From Actinomadura sp. DC4 (lineage in GTDB: Bacteria; Actinomycetota; Actinomycetes; Streptosporangiales; Streptosporangiaceae): a DNA stretch of 64,000 nt. Location: assembly GCF_030406325.1 (NCBI RefSeq), contig NZ_JAUEQY010000024.1, positions 62,001-126,000 of the forward strand. Reading direction: 5' to 3'. Below the pieces are notes generated by a model. That model had not been told where the DNA came from, searched no databases, and was given only the letters and a program-made list of their open reading frames with translations. How positions within the stretch are numbered: position 1 is the stretch's first letter; each line of letters opens with the position of its first letter. A program made the position numbers and the translations under genes. Of this stretch, positions 50,797-59,929 are shown piece by piece.

Positions 50797-50810
50797 TAGA
50801 ACGCGTTCTA
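50797..50810. promoter_or_regulatory. Palindrome TAGAACGCGTTCTA (KstR-like operator)
   Basis: A perfect 14-base palindrome that fits the KstR consensus TnnAACnnGTTnnA known from mycobacterial and rhodococcal cholesterol/lipid regulons. It lies 17 bases upstream of the LLM oxidoreductase start. Related TetR regulators use similar sites, so the actual regulator is unknown. Confidence 0.6.
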
Positions 50811-50869
50811 TTCAAGCAGAACCCGACAGACCGCACCTGTCGAGCACGGATCGGCCGTATGTCATGCTG

Positions 50870-51018
50870 TGCTCTGGCGTAATGCGGAGGAACCCGGTGA
50901 GACTCCGGGGCTGTCGCGCAACTGTGACCGGGAAGCCCATCCTCAGTGACGGCCACGGCGTGAGCCGGAAGGCCGAGGACGGGTGTCGATCCGGGAGCCA
51001 GGAGACTCCGGCCGCCGA
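50870..51018 (+). promoter_or_regulatory. Cobalamin riboswitch upstream of the corrin operon
   Basis: Landmarks in order: GGAACCCGGTGAGACTCCGG, GGGCTGTCGCGCAACTGTGA, GAGCCGGAAGGCC and the B12-box-like GAGCCAGGAGACTCC. An outer stem can pair GGCG...GGAG (from 50876) with CTCC...CGCC (to about 51017). It precedes the chelatase gene start by 50 bases. Cobalamin should repress the whole downstream operon. Confidence 0.95.
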
Positions 51019-51067
51019 TGACAGGCCACCTACGGGCGCGCACACCCGAGGAAAGGACGATCGCCGG

Positions 51068-53095
51068 GTGAACACCTACCCGTTCTCCGCCGTCGCGGGT
51101 CTTGAGGACCTGAAGCTCGCTCTGCTGATCAACGCGGTCTCGCCATCGGTCGGCGGCGTGCTGGTGCGGGGGGAGAAGGGCACCGCCAAGTCGACCGTCG
51201 TACGGGCGCTCGCCGCGCTGCTGCCCGGCGTCGCCGTGATCGGGGCCTGCCGGTTCTCCTGCGACCCCGGCGCGCCCGACCCCGAATGCCCGGACGGCCC
51301 GCACGACACGGCCGAGACCGAGGTCCGCCCGGCCCGGCTCGTCGAGCTTCCCGTCGGCGCGTCCGAGGACCGCCTCGTCGGCTCCCTCGACATCGAGCGG
51401 GCGCTCACCGAGGGCGTACGCGCCTACCAGCCGGGCCTGCTCGCCGCCGCCCACCGCGGCCTGCTCTACGTGGACGAGGTCAACCTCCTGCACGACCACC
51501 TCGTCGACCTCCTGCTCGACGCCGCCGCGATGGGCCAGTCCTACGTCGAGCGCGAGGGCGTCTCGATCCGGCACGCCTCGCGGTTCCTGCTGGTCGGCAC
51601 GATGAACCCCGAGGAGGGCGAGCTACGCCCGCAGCTCCTCGACCGCTTCGGGCTGACCGCCGAGGTCGCGGCCACGCGTGACCCGGACGAACGCGCCCAG
51701 GTCGTACGCCGCCGGCTCGCCTACGAGGCCGACCCCGCGCGGTTCGCGGCCGAATGGGCCCGCGCCGACGCCGAGCTGGCCTGGCACATCGGCCAGGCGC
51801 GCGACCGCCTGGCCGGCGTCGTGCTGTCCGACGGCGCGCTGCGGCAGATCACCGCGGTGTGCGCCGAGTTCGAGGTCGACGGGCTGCGGGCCGACCTGGT
51901 GATGGCCCGCGCCGCCATCGCGCTGGCCGCCTGGTACGACCGCGGCGCCGTCACACCCGCGGACGTACGCCTCGCCGCGCGCCTGGCACTGCCGCACCGG
52001 CGCCGCCGCGATCCCTTCGACGCCCCCGGCCTCGACGAGGACAAGCTCGACGACATCCTGGAGCGCACGGGCGACTACGACACCGAAGAGGACACCCCGC
52101 CCGGCGGCGAGCAGCCCGTGCCCGCCCCCCGCCCGCCCGACGACGCGGAGGAGACCGTCGAGGACCCGGACCTCGACCCGGAGCCGGACGGACCCGGCCC
52201 GGGCGCAGGACCCGAAGGCGAGCAGTCCTCGGGCGAGGGCGCCCTGGTCGACATCGGCCAGGCGCTGTCCGGCGGCGGCGAGAGCGCGGGCGAGGCGAAA
52301 CCCTCACCGGCCGACGCCGCCTACCGCCCCCGGCTCTTCGTCGTCCCGGGCATCGGCGAGGGCGCCCCGGGCCGCCGGTCACGCTCGCGCACCCCGTACG
52401 GCCGCACCACCGGCGCCCGCGCGGGCTCCCGCACCGTGCACCTCACCGGCACCCTGTTCGCCGCCGCCCCGCACCAGCGGGCGCGCGGCCGCAGCGGACC
52501 CGGGCTGGTCATCCACGCCGACGACATCCGCGAGCCGGTACGCGAGGGCCGTGAGGGCAACCTCGTCCTGTTCGTGGTCGACGCGAGCGGCTCGATGGCG
52601 GCGCGGCAGCGCATGCGCGCGGTCAAGGGCGCCGTCCTCAGCCTGCTGCTCGACGCCTACCAGAGGCGCGACAAGGTCGGCCTGATCACCTTCCGCGGCA
52701 CCTCGGCCGAGACGGCGCTGCCGCCGACCTCCTCGGTCGAGGCCGGCGCGCGCCGTTTGGAGGACCTGCCGACCGGCGGCCGTACGCCGCTCGCCGCCGG
52801 CCTGCTGCGGGCCGCCGGCGTCCTGCGCGCCGAGCACCTCCGCGACCCCGCACGCCGTCCGCTCGTGGTCGTCGTGACCGACGGCCGGGCGACGCACGGC
52901 TCGGTCGACGACGCGCTGCGCGCCGCCGGGCTGCTGCGCGACGCCGCCTCTGTCGTGGTCGACTGCGAGAGCGGCCCGGTGCGCCTCGGCCTCGCCGTGC
53001 GGCTCGCCGAGCACCTCGGCGCCGAGACGGTGCGTCTGGAGGACCTGCCGGCCGACGGGCTCGCCGGCGTCGTACGGGATCGGAGGGTGGCCTGA
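51068..53095 (+). CDS. Fused ChlI-ChlD-like ATPase subunit of cobaltochelatase
   Basis: A 675-residue protein. The N-terminal AAA+ module has Walker [10 protein letters not shown] (about 36-44) and [23 protein letters not shown], with ChlI-type cysteines in [15 protein letters not shown] long acidic, proline-rich linker (about 340-430) follows, then a von Willebrand A domain with MIDAS motif [13 protein letters not shown] near 503. This BchI/BchD fusion powers metal insertion by CobN in actinomycetes in place of separate CobS and CobT. GTG at 51068 follows the riboswitch. The stop overlaps cobO (TGATG). Confidence 0.92.
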   Translation: MNTYPFSAVAGLEDLKLALLINAVSPSVGGVLVRGEKGTAKSTVVRALAALLPGVAVIGACRFSCDPGAPDPECPDGPHDTAETEVRPARLVELPVGASEDRLVGSLDIERALTEGVRAYQPGLLAAAHRGLLYVDEVNLLHDHLVDLLLDAAAMGQSYVEREGVSIRHASRFLLVGTMNPEEGELRPQLLDRFGLTAEVAATRDPDERAQVVRRRLAYEADPARFAAEWARADAELAWHIGQARDRLAGVVLSDGALRQITAVCAEFEVDGLRADLVMARAAIALAAWYDRGAVTPADVRLAARLALPHRRRRDPFDAPGLDEDKLDDILERTGDYDTEEDTPPGGEQPVPAPRPPDDAEETVEDPDLDPEPDGPGPGAGPEGEQSSGEGALVDIGQALSGGGESAGEAKPSPADAAYRPRLFVVPGIGEGAPGRRSRSRTPYGRTTGARAGSRTVHLTGTLFAAAPHQRARGRSGPGLVIHADDIREPVREGREGNLVLFVVDASGSMAARQRMRAVKGAVLSLLLDAYQRRDKVGLITFRGTSAETALPPTSSVEAGARRLEDLPTGGRTPLAAGLLRAAGVLRAEHLRDPARRPLVVVVTDGRATHGSVDDALRAAGLLRDAASVVVDCESGPVRLGLAVRLAEHLGAETVRLEDLPADGLAGVVRDRRVA

Positions 53096-53697
53096 TGCCC
53101 CAGGGCAAGCCGGACAGCGTGCCGGACGACGGCCTGACCACGCGGCAGCGGCGCAACCGCCCGCTCGTGATCGTCCACACCGGCACGGGCAAGGGCAAGT
53201 CGACCGCCGCCTTCGGGCTGGCGCTGCGCGGCTGGAACCAGGGCTGGCCGATCGGGGTCTTCCAGTTCGTCAAGTCGGCCAAGTGGCGCATCGGCGAGGA
53301 ACGCGCGCTGCGCGTCCTCGGCGACTCCGGCGAGGGCGGCCGGGTCGACTGGCACAAGATGGGCGAGGGCTGGTCGTGGATCCAGCGGCCCGGTAGCGAG
53401 GAGGACCACGCGGCGGACGCCCGCGAGGGCTGGGAGCAGATCAAGCGCGATCTCGCCGCCGAGACCTACACCCTGTACGTCCTGGACGAGTTCACCTACC
53501 CGATGAAGTGGGGCTGGGTGGACGTCGACGACGTCGTGGAGACTCTCACCGCGCGGCCGGGCCACCAGCACGTGATCGTCACCGGCCGCGACGCCGACCC
53601 GCGCCTCGTCGGGATCGCCGACCTGGTCACCGAGATGGACAAGGTCAAGCACCCGATGGACGCCGGTCAGAAGGGGCAGAAGGGCATCGAGTGGTGA
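53095..53697 (+). CDS. cobO: Cob(I)yrinic acid a,c-diamide adenosyltransferase
   Basis: A 200-residue CobO/BtuR/CobA-type enzyme with the P-loop HTGTGKGKST (28-37), FQFVKSAKWRIGEERAL, and YVLDEFTYPMKWGWVDVDDVVETL, followed by HQHVIVTGRDADPRLVGIADLVTEMDKVKHP. It transfers the adenosyl group of ATP to Co(I) of the corrin to form the Co-C bond. It is translationally coupled on both sides (TGATG and GTGA overlaps). Confidence 0.96.
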   Translation: MPQGKPDSVPDDGLTTRQRRNRPLVIVHTGTGKGKSTAAFGLALRGWNQGWPIGVFQFVKSAKWRIGEERALRVLGDSGEGGRVDWHKMGEGWSWIQRPGSEEDHAADAREGWEQIKRDLAAETYTLYVLDEFTYPMKWGWVDVDDVVETLTARPGHQHVIVTGRDADPRLVGIADLVTEMDKVKHPMDAGQKGQKGIEW

Positions 53698-55019
53698 CCC
53701 CGCGGCTCGTGATCGCCGCGCCCGCGTCGGGCAGCGGCAAGACGACCGTCGCCACCGGGCTGATCGCGGCGCTGACCGCGCAGGGCCTCGACGTCTCCCC
53801 GCACAAGGTCGGCCCCGACTACATCGACCCCGGCTACCACGCGCTCGCGGCCGGGCGGCCGGGCCGCAACCTCGACCCGTGGCTGACCTCGGAGGAGCTC
53901 GTCGCGCCGCTGTTCCTGCACGGCGCGCGCGACGCCGACCTCGCCGTCGTCGAGGGCGTCATGGGCCTGTACGACGGCGCCGCGGGCGCCGGCGAGTTCG
54001 CCTCGACCGCGCACGTCGCCAAGCTGCTCGCCGCGCCGGTCGTGCTCGTCGTGGACGCGGCCTCGGCGGGCCGGTCCGTGGCCGCGCTCGTGCACGGTTT
54101 CGTCACCTACGACCCTGGCGTGCGGATCGGCGGCGTCATCCTCAACCGCGTCGGCTCCGACCGGCACGAGGAGATCTGCCGCGCGGCGATCGAGGAGACC
54201 GGCCTGCCGGTCCTCGGCGTGCTGCGCCGTACCGGCGACGCCGCGACGCCCTCGCGCCACCTGGGCCTGATCCCGGCCGCGGAGCGGCGCCCCGAGGCCC
54301 TCGCGACCGTCGACCGTCTCGGCGCGCTCGTCGCCGGCTCCTGCGACCTGCGGGCCCTCGTCGCCCTGGCGCACACGGCCGGCCCTCTCACGGCGGAGCC
54401 GTGGGACCCGGCCGCCGCCGTCACCGCCCCGGAGGGCGGGCCGCGGATCGCGGTCGCCGGCGGCGCGGCCTTCACCTTCGGCTACGCCGAGAACGAGGAG
54501 CTCCTGGCCGCGGCCGGGGCCGAGGTCGTACGGTTCGACCCGCTCCGCGACACCACGCTGCCACCCGGCACCGGCGGCGTCGTGATCGGCGGGGGGTTCC
54601 CCGAGACGTACGCCGCCGAGCTGTCGGCCAACGAGCCGCTGCGGCGGGCCGTCGCGGCCTTCGAGGGGCCGATCTACGCCGAGTGCGCCGGCCTGTTGTA
54701 TCTTTCCCGCCGGCTCGACGACGCCCCGATGTGCGGCGTCCTGGACGCGGAGGCGCGGATGACCGGCAGGCTCACGCTGGGCTACCGCGAGGCGGTCGCG
54801 GTACGCGACTCACCGGTGGCGCGCGCGGGCGAGCGGGTCCGCGGGCACGAGTTCCACCGTACGGTCGTGGCGCGCGGGACCGGCGCCGAACCGGCCTGGC
54901 AGTGGTCCGCCGAGGGACCGGACGGATTCACCTCGGCGAATTGCCTTGCCTCCTACCTCCATCTCCACTGGGCTGGGATGCCTCAGATGGCAACGCGTTT
55001 CGTGGGGGCGGCCGCATGA
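53694..55019 (+). CDS. cobB: Cobyrinic/hydrogenobyrinic acid a,c-diamide synthase
   Basis: A 441-residue CobB/CbiA enzyme. The N-terminal synthetase has the P-loop APASGSGKTT (9-18), KVGPDYIDPGYHALAAGRPGRNLDPWL and VEGVMGLYDGA, and the C-terminal glutamine amidotransferase domain has IYAECAGLLYLSR (nucleophile Cys) and GHEFHRT. It amidates the a and c side chains using glutamine and ATP. GTG at 53694 overlaps the cobO stop. The late-pathway position suits the CobN chelatase route. Confidence 0.95.
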   Translation: MTPRLVIAAPASGSGKTTVATGLIAALTAQGLDVSPHKVGPDYIDPGYHALAAGRPGRNLDPWLTSEELVAPLFLHGARDADLAVVEGVMGLYDGAAGAGEFASTAHVAKLLAAPVVLVVDAASAGRSVAALVHGFVTYDPGVRIGGVILNRVGSDRHEEICRAAIEETGLPVLGVLRRTGDAATPSRHLGLIPAAERRPEALATVDRLGALVAGSCDLRALVALAHTAGPLTAEPWDPAAAVTAPEGGPRIAVAGGAAFTFGYAENEELLAAAGAEVVRFDPLRDTTLPPGTGGVVIGGGFPETYAAELSANEPLRRAVAAFEGPIYAECAGLLYLSRRLDDAPMCGVLDAEARMTGRLTLGYREAVAVRDSPVARAGERVRGHEFHRTVVARGTGAEPAWQWSAEGPDGFTSANCLASYLHLHWAGMPQMATRFVGAAA

Positions 55020-55549
55020 CTTTCGACGAGGGTGTTCTGCTGGAGACCGAGCGGCTGCTGCTGCGGCCCTTCGAGGAGGGCGACGCCGAAGACGTCTACC
55101 TCTCCAGCCAGGACCCGGAGATCCGCCGCTGGATGCCGTGGGCGTCGGCGCAGACCAGGCAGACCGCCATCGACTGGTGCACGGCCCACGCGCACCCGGA
55201 CCCGGCGCGGGCGATGAACTTCGCCATCGTCGCCGGTGACCGGTTCGCCGGGTCGATCGGCATCGGCCGTACGGACTGGACGGACGGCCGCGCCGAGGTG
55301 GGTTACTGGATCTCGCCGTGGGCGCGCCGCAAGCGGTACGCCGTGGAGGCGACGCGCGGGCTCGCCGCGTACGCCTTCGAGAAGGGGATGCACCGGGTCG
55401 AGCTGCTCACGGCGGTCACCAATTTCGCCTCCCAGGGGGTCGCCGAGAAGGCCGGGTTCACCCGGGAGAGCGTCCTGCGCGAGGCGATGCTCATCAGCAC
55501 CGGGCGCGTCGACGCCGTCCTGTTCAGCCTCCTGTCGAGCGATCTGTGA
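55016..55549 (+). CDS. GNAT N-acetyltransferase inside the corrin operon (copy 1)
   Basis: A 177-residue RimJ/RimL-type acetyltransferase: LLETERLLLRPFEEGDAEDVYLSSQDPEIRRWMPWA, then EVGYWISPWARRKRYAVEATRGLAAYAF and ELLTAVTNFASQGVAEKAGFTRESVLREA. ATGA overlap with cobB and TGATG overlap with the next GNAT gene show it is fully embedded in the coupled operon. Its closest visible relative is that next gene. A role in cobalamin synthesis is not known; protein or amine acetylation is possible. Confidence 0.9.
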   Translation: MTFDEGVLLETERLLLRPFEEGDAEDVYLSSQDPEIRRWMPWASAQTRQTAIDWCTAHAHPDPARAMNFAIVAGDRFAGSIGIGRTDWTDGRAEVGYWISPWARRKRYAVEATRGLAAYAFEKGMHRVELLTAVTNFASQGVAEKAGFTRESVLREAMLISTGRVDAVLFSLLSSDL

Positions 55550-56088
55550 TGGGCGGTCTCGAGCCCGTCACGTTGCGCACCGAGCGGCTGACGCTCCGGC
55601 CGCCCGTGCCCGCCGACGCCGACGACGCCTTCGCGGCCGTGGACCAGGTGGTCCAGCGGTGGATGCCCTGGGCGGTCGGGTACACCCGCGACAAGGCGCG
55701 GCAGTGGTGCACCGAGGAGGCGTACCGCGACCCGCTCCGCGAGGCCAACTTCACCATCGTGCCGGACCGTACCGGCCGGTTCGGGGGCGTGATCGGCATC
55801 AGCAGGGCCGACTGGGAGAGCGGCGTGGCCGAGACCGGCTACTGGCTGGGCCCCGCCGACCGGCGCCACGGTTACGCCACCGAGGCCGTACGCGAGGTGG
55901 CCCGCCACGCCTTCGGGCTCGGCCTCCACCGCCTCGAACTGCTCGCCGCCACCGGCAACCTCGCCTCACAGCGGGTCGCCGAGCGGGCCGGCTTCACCCG
56001 CGAGGGCGTCCTCCGGAGCGCGCGGTACCTCCCCGGCGGCGTCCGCGCCGACATGGTGATCTTCAGCCTGCTGCGGGGGGAGCTGTGA
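55549..56088 (+). CDS. GNAT N-acetyltransferase inside the corrin operon (copy 2)
   Basis: A 179-residue paralogue of the preceding gene: LRTERLTLRPPVPADADDAFAAVDQVVQRWMPWAVG, AETGYWLGPADRRHGYATEAVREVARHAF and ELLAATGNLASQRVAERAGFTREGVLRSARYLPGG. The two proteins share the TERLxLRP, RWMPWA, GYW and GFTRExVLR blocks, indicating tandem duplication. The upstream stop overlaps its ATG, and its own stop overlaps the cobI GTG. Function unknown. Confidence 0.9.
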   Translation: MGGLEPVTLRTERLTLRPPVPADADDAFAAVDQVVQRWMPWAVGYTRDKARQWCTEEAYRDPLREANFTIVPDRTGRFGGVIGISRADWESGVAETGYWLGPADRRHGYATEAVREVARHAFGLGLHRLELLAATGNLASQRVAERAGFTREGVLRSARYLPGGVRADMVIFSLLRGEL

Positions 56089-56804
56089 GGCTCGTCGGCG
56101 TCGGGGTCGGCCCGGGCGACCCCGAGCTGGTCACCGTCAAGGCGGTCCGCGTGCTGCGCGAGGCCGACCTCGTCCTCGTCCCGGTCATGGCGCCCGGCGA
56201 GCAGGGCCGCGCCGAGGCCGTCGTACGCGCCCACGTCGACGCGGCCGAACGCGTCGTCTTCGCGCTGAACGACCGCGGCGGCGTCACCGAGCGCCGCGCG
56301 AACGCCTGGTCGGCCGCCGCGGACCGCGTCGCACGCGCCTTCGAGGAGGGCGCGGCCACGGTCGCCTTCGCCACCATCGGCGACCCGAACCTCTACTCCA
56401 CCTTCACCTACCTCGCCCAGGCCGTACGCGGCCGGACGCCGGGCGTCGCGGTCGAGACCGTGCCGGGCGTCACCGCCATGCAGGACCTGGCCGCGCGGTC
56501 CGGGACCGTCCTCGCCGAGGGCACCGAGTCACTGTCGCTGCTGCCGCTCACCGGCGGCACCGCCGGCCTGCGCGCCGCGCTGGCGAGCGGCGACACGGTC
56601 GTCGCCTACAAGTTCGGCCAGGTCGCCGGCGAGGTGCTGGCCGCGGTCGCCGAGGCCGGCCGGCTGGACGAGGCGGTGTACGGCGCGCGGCTCGGCCTGC
56701 CCGGCGAGGACGTCCGGCGGGCCGCCGAGATCGCCGGGCCGGTGCCGTACCTGTCGACCCTGATCGTGCCCGGCCGCCGTACGGGCCTGGGCGGGAAACT
56801 GTGA
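56085..56804 (+). CDS. cobI: Precorrin-2 C20-methyltransferase
   Basis: A 239-residue SAM-dependent tetrapyrrole methylase: GVGVGPGDPELVTVKAVRVLREADLVLVPVM start, ATIGDPNLYSTFTYLAQ, ETVPGVTAMQDLAARSG and the final VPYLSTLIVPGRR. The GDPNLYSTF signature separates CobI/CbiL from other methylases. It methylates C20 of precorrin-2 (or cobalt-factor II). The start is GTG at 56085 within the previous stop (GTGA). Confidence 0.94.
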   Translation: MRLVGVGVGPGDPELVTVKAVRVLREADLVLVPVMAPGEQGRAEAVVRAHVDAAERVVFALNDRGGVTERRANAWSAAADRVARAFEEGAATVAFATIGDPNLYSTFTYLAQAVRGRTPGVAVETVPGVTAMQDLAARSGTVLAEGTESLSLLPLTGGTAGLRAALASGDTVVAYKFGQVAGEVLAAVAEAGRLDEAVYGARLGLPGEDVRRAAEIAGPVPYLSTLIVPGRRTGLGGKL

Positions 56805-57613
56805 GCGAGGGAGAGGCCATGGACGGCCGGGTGGTGTTCGTCGGTGCCGGCCCCGGAGCCGCCGACCTGCTGACGTTCCGCGCCGCGAAGGCGATCGCCG
56901 AAGCGGACGTCGTGATCTGGGCGGCCAGCCTCGTGCACGAGGACGTCCTCCAGCACGCGAGCGCCGATGCGGAGATCGTCGACTCGGCGCGGCTGCCGAT
57001 GGAGGGCGTGCTGCCCTACTACGAGCGCGCCGCCGCCGAGGGACTCACCGTCGCCCGGATCCACTCCGGCGACCCGGCGCTGTGGGGCGCGCTGCAGGAA
57101 CAGCTCGACCGCTGCCACGAGCTCGGCCTCGCCACCGAGATCATCCCCGGCGTGTCGAGCTTCTCCGCGGTCGCCGCCGCGGCCGGCCGCGAGCTGACCA
57201 TCCCCGAGGTCGCCCAATCGGTGATCCTCACGCGCCTGGGCGGCGGCAAGACGCCGATGCCGCCCGGCGAGGAGGTGCGGGAGTTCGCCCGGCACGGCAC
57301 GACGATGGCGCTGTTCCTGTCGGCGGCCCGGTCCCGTCAGCTCCAGGAGGAGCTGCTGGAGGGCGGCTACCCGCCCGGCACGCCGTGCGTCGTCGCGTAC
57401 CAGTGCACGTGGCCGGAGGAGCTGATCGTCTCCTGCCGTCTCGACGAGCTGGCCGACACCGTGCGGGCGCACAAGCTGTGGAAGCACACGCTCGTCCTGG
57501 TCGGCCCGGCGCTGGAGGCGGGCGGCACGCGCTCGCACCTCTACCACCCCGGTCACTTCCACGGTCACCGGCGTGCCGAGCCCGGGGCGCGGAAGGTGCT
57601 CCGGGGTGGCTGA
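56801..57613 (+). CDS. cobM: Precorrin-4 C11-methyltransferase
   Basis: Up to 270 residues. The methylase N terminus VVFVGAGPGAADLLTFRAAKAI is followed by VVIWAASLVHEDVLQHA, RIHSGDPALWGALQEQ, EIIPGVSSFSAVAAAAGRELTIPEVAQSVILTRLGG and ARHGTTMALFLSA, all CobM/CbiF hallmarks. It methylates C11 of precorrin-4. GTG at 56801 overlaps the cobI stop by 4 bases. An in-frame ATG at 56819 with GGGAG 5 bases upstream is a strong alternative start. Confidence 0.95.
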   Translation: MSEGEAMDGRVVFVGAGPGAADLLTFRAAKAIAEADVVIWAASLVHEDVLQHASADAEIVDSARLPMEGVLPYYERAAAEGLTVARIHSGDPALWGALQEQLDRCHELGLATEIIPGVSSFSAVAAAAGRELTIPEVAQSVILTRLGGGKTPMPPGEEVREFARHGTTMALFLSAARSRQLQEELLEGGYPPGTPCVVAYQCTWPEELIVSCRLDELADTVRAHKLWKHTLVLVGPALEAGGTRSHLYHPGHFHGHRRAEPGARKVLRGG

Positions 57614-58757
57614 CCGGCCCTACGAACCCGACCTGCCGCGCACCATGAAGGTGCGCCAGAAGGCGCTGCGCACCGGCTGGACCACGGGCACCTGCGCCTC
57701 GGCGGCGGCCAAGGCGGCCACCGAGGCCCTGACCTCCCAGCGGCCTCAGGACGTGGTCGAGGTGGCGCTGCCGTCGGGGCGGCGAGTGACGTTCGCCGTT
57801 GATTCGTGCCTGATCCGCGCCGACCGGGCCGAGGCAGTGGTGATCAAGGACGCGGGCGACGATCCTGACGTGACGCACGGTGCCCGGCTGACCGCGACCG
57901 CCTCATGGCGGCCCGAACCCGGCATCGAGCTCGACGGCGGAATCGGCGTCGGCGTCGTCACCAAGCCCGGCCTCGGCCTGGACCTGGGCGGCCCGGCGAT
58001 CAATCCGGTGCCGCGCAAGATGATCGAACAGGCAGTGGGGGAGTCGGTGGATCTGAAGACGCGGGGCGTACGTGTCGTCATCTCGGTGCCCGATGGGGAG
58101 ACGATGGCGCGCAAGACGACCAACAAACGGCTCGGCATCCTTGGCGGGATCTCGATCCTGGGCACGACCGGCATCGTGCGCCCGTTCTCGACGGCGTCGT
58201 GGCGGGCGAGCGTGGAGCAGGCGGTGGCGGTGATGGCCGCCCAGGGTGAGAAGACGCTCGTCCTGTGCACGGGGGGCCGGACCGAGAAGGGCGCCATGCG
58301 GCTGCTGCCGCAGCTGCCCGGCGTCTGCTTCGTCGAGGTCGGCGACTTCACCGGCGCGGCGCTGCGGCGCGCGGTGGAGCACGGCGTCCGGCAGGTGGTG
58401 TTCGTCGGCATGGCGGGCAAGCTCACCAAGCTCGCCTCCGGCGTGCTCATGACGCACTACACGCGCTCGCGCGTCGACACCGCCCTGCTCGCCGAGATCA
58501 CCACGTCGATGGGCGGGTCGGAGGAGCTGGCCGGGCAGGTGGCCGAGGCCAACACGGCGCGGCACGCGTACGAGCTGTGGGAGGCCGGAGGGCTGCTCGG
58601 CCGCGCCGGGCGCGAGCTGTGCCGGCGGGTCGCCGGGGTCCTGGAGCAGTTCGCCGCCGAGGCCGCGCCGGAGAGCCCGGGCATCGCCGCACAGGTCGTG
58701 CTGGTCGACTTCACCGGGCAACGGATGATCGCGATGTACGGGCGGCTCGGCCGATGA
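57606..58757 (+). CDS. cbiD: Cobalt-precorrin-5B C1-methyltransferase
   Basis: A 383-residue CbiD: LRTGWTTGTCASAAAKAATEAL at the N terminus, IKDAGDDPDVTHGARLTATAS, GIGVGVVTKPGLGLDLGGPAINPVPRKMI, and GISILGTTGIVRPFSTASWRASVEQAV. CbiD methylates C1 during ring contraction of the anaerobic-type route; the aerobic route uses CobF instead. GTG at 57606 overlaps the cobM stop by 8 bases. It shows that the pathway here is a mixture of cbi- and cob-type genes. Confidence 0.95.
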   Translation: MADRPYEPDLPRTMKVRQKALRTGWTTGTCASAAAKAATEALTSQRPQDVVEVALPSGRRVTFAVDSCLIRADRAEAVVIKDAGDDPDVTHGARLTATASWRPEPGIELDGGIGVGVVTKPGLGLDLGGPAINPVPRKMIEQAVGESVDLKTRGVRVVISVPDGETMARKTTNKRLGILGGISILGTTGIVRPFSTASWRASVEQAVAVMAAQGEKTLVLCTGGRTEKGAMRLLPQLPGVCFVEVGDFTGAALRRAVEHGVRQVVFVGMAGKLTKLASGVLMTHYTRSRVDTALLAEITTSMGGSEELAGQVAEANTARHAYELWEAGGLLGRAGRELCRRVAGVLEQFAAEAAPESPGIAAQVVLVDFTGQRMIAMYGRLGR

Positions 58758-59929
58758 TCACGGTCGTCGGCTGCGACGGGTCGCCGTTGCCGCAGCGGGC
58801 GATGGACCGCCTCGGCGCCGCCGTCCTCGTCGCCGGCGGCCGGCGGCACCTGGAGGCGGTACGCCCGCCCGCGCACGTACGCCAGGTCGTCATGGGCGAC
58901 GTCGCGGCGGCGCTGGACGCCGTCGAGGCGTCCGCCGACGACGGGGTGGTCGTGCTGGCGAGCGGCGACCCGGGGTTCTTCGGGATCGTCCGCGCGCTGC
59001 GCGAGCGCGGCCACGCGCCCGAGGTGCTACCCGCGGTCTCCTCGGTGGCCGGGGCGTTCGCCCGGATCGGGCTGCCGTGGGACGACGTCGTGGTGACGAG
59101 CGCGCACGGCCGCGACCCGCGCACGGCGGTGAACGCCTGCCGGGCGATGGCCAAGACCGCGGTGTTCACCGCGCCCGGCTTCGGGCCCGCGGCGCTCGGC
59201 GCGGAGCTCGCCGGCTGGGACCGTACGCTCCACGTCGCCGAGCGCCTGGGTGGTCCGGACGAGCGCGTCACCCGGTGCACGCCGGCCGAGGCGGCGGCCC
59301 GCGACTGGGCCGAGCCGAACGTCGTCCTCGCCGTACGAGAAGGTGCTCTGGGGGCTCCCGCACGGCGGCACAACCAGCCCGCGTCGCCGCCGCGCACCCA
59401 CTCCGGCGACTCGTACCGGCACCGCGCCGGGATGATCACCAAGTGGGAGGTGCGCGCGGTCGCCCTGGCCCGGCTGCGGCCGACCCTGGGCATGCTCGTC
59501 TGGGACGTCGGCGCGGGCAGCGGCTCGGTCGGCATCGAGTGCGCCGAACACCACGCGGCCGTCATCGCGATCGAGCGCGACCCGGCGGCGCGTGATCTCA
59601 TCCGCCACAACGCGGGCACGGCGGACGTCCGCGTCGTGGCGGAGAGCGCGCCGGAGGCCTTCGACGGACTGCCCGACCCCGATGCCGTCTTCGTCGGCGG
59701 CGGGGGCCTGGAGGCGCTGAGCGGCGTGCTGGCGCGTGGTCCGAAGACGGTCGTGGCGACGTACGCCGCCGTCGACCGGGCCGCCCTGGCCCGCCGCCTG
59801 ATGGCCGACGCCGGCTACGCGGTGGAGGGCGGGCAACTGTCCGCCGCGCGCTTCGCCGACCTGCCGGGCGGCTCGTTCCGCCTCGACGCGCAGAACCCGG
59901 TGTTCCTGCTGGCGGGGAGCGCGTCATGA
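58754..59929 (+). CDS. cobL: Precorrin-6Y C5,15-methyltransferase (decarboxylating), CbiE-CbiT fusion
   Basis: A 391-residue fusion. The CbiE-like half (1 to about 205: ITVVGCDGSPLP, VVLASGDPGFFGIVRALRER, PAVSSVAGAFARIGLPWDDVVVTSAHGRD) methylates C5. The CbiT-like half (from about 225: MITKWEVRAVALARLRPTLGMLVWDVGAGSGSVGIE) methylates C15 and decarboxylates. ATGA overlap with cbiD. Length matches fused CobL. Confidence 0.95.
   Translation: MITVVGCDGSPLPQRAMDRLGAAVLVAGGRRHLEAVRPPAHVRQVVMGDVAAALDAVEASADDGVVVLASGDPGFFGIVRALRERGHAPEVLPAVSSVAGAFARIGLPWDDVVVTSAHGRDPRTAVNACRAMAKTAVFTAPGFGPAALGAELAGWDRTLHVAERLGGPDERVTRCTPAEAAARDWAEPNVVLAVREGALGAPARRHNQPASPPRTHSGDSYRHRAGMITKWEVRAVALARLRPTLGMLVWDVGAGSGSVGIECAEHHAAVIAIERDPAARDLIRHNAGTADVRVVAESAPEAFDGLPDPDAVFVGGGGLEALSGVLARGPKTVVATYAAVDRAALARRLMADAGYAVEGGQLSAARFADLPGGSFRLDAQNPVFLLAGSAS

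Noticed and set aside
50780-51574. N-terminal extension of the LLM oxidoreductase frame across the riboswitch
   Set aside because: The extension is antisense to the cobalamin riboswitch and chelatase gene; the family start and a ribosome site are at 50779.
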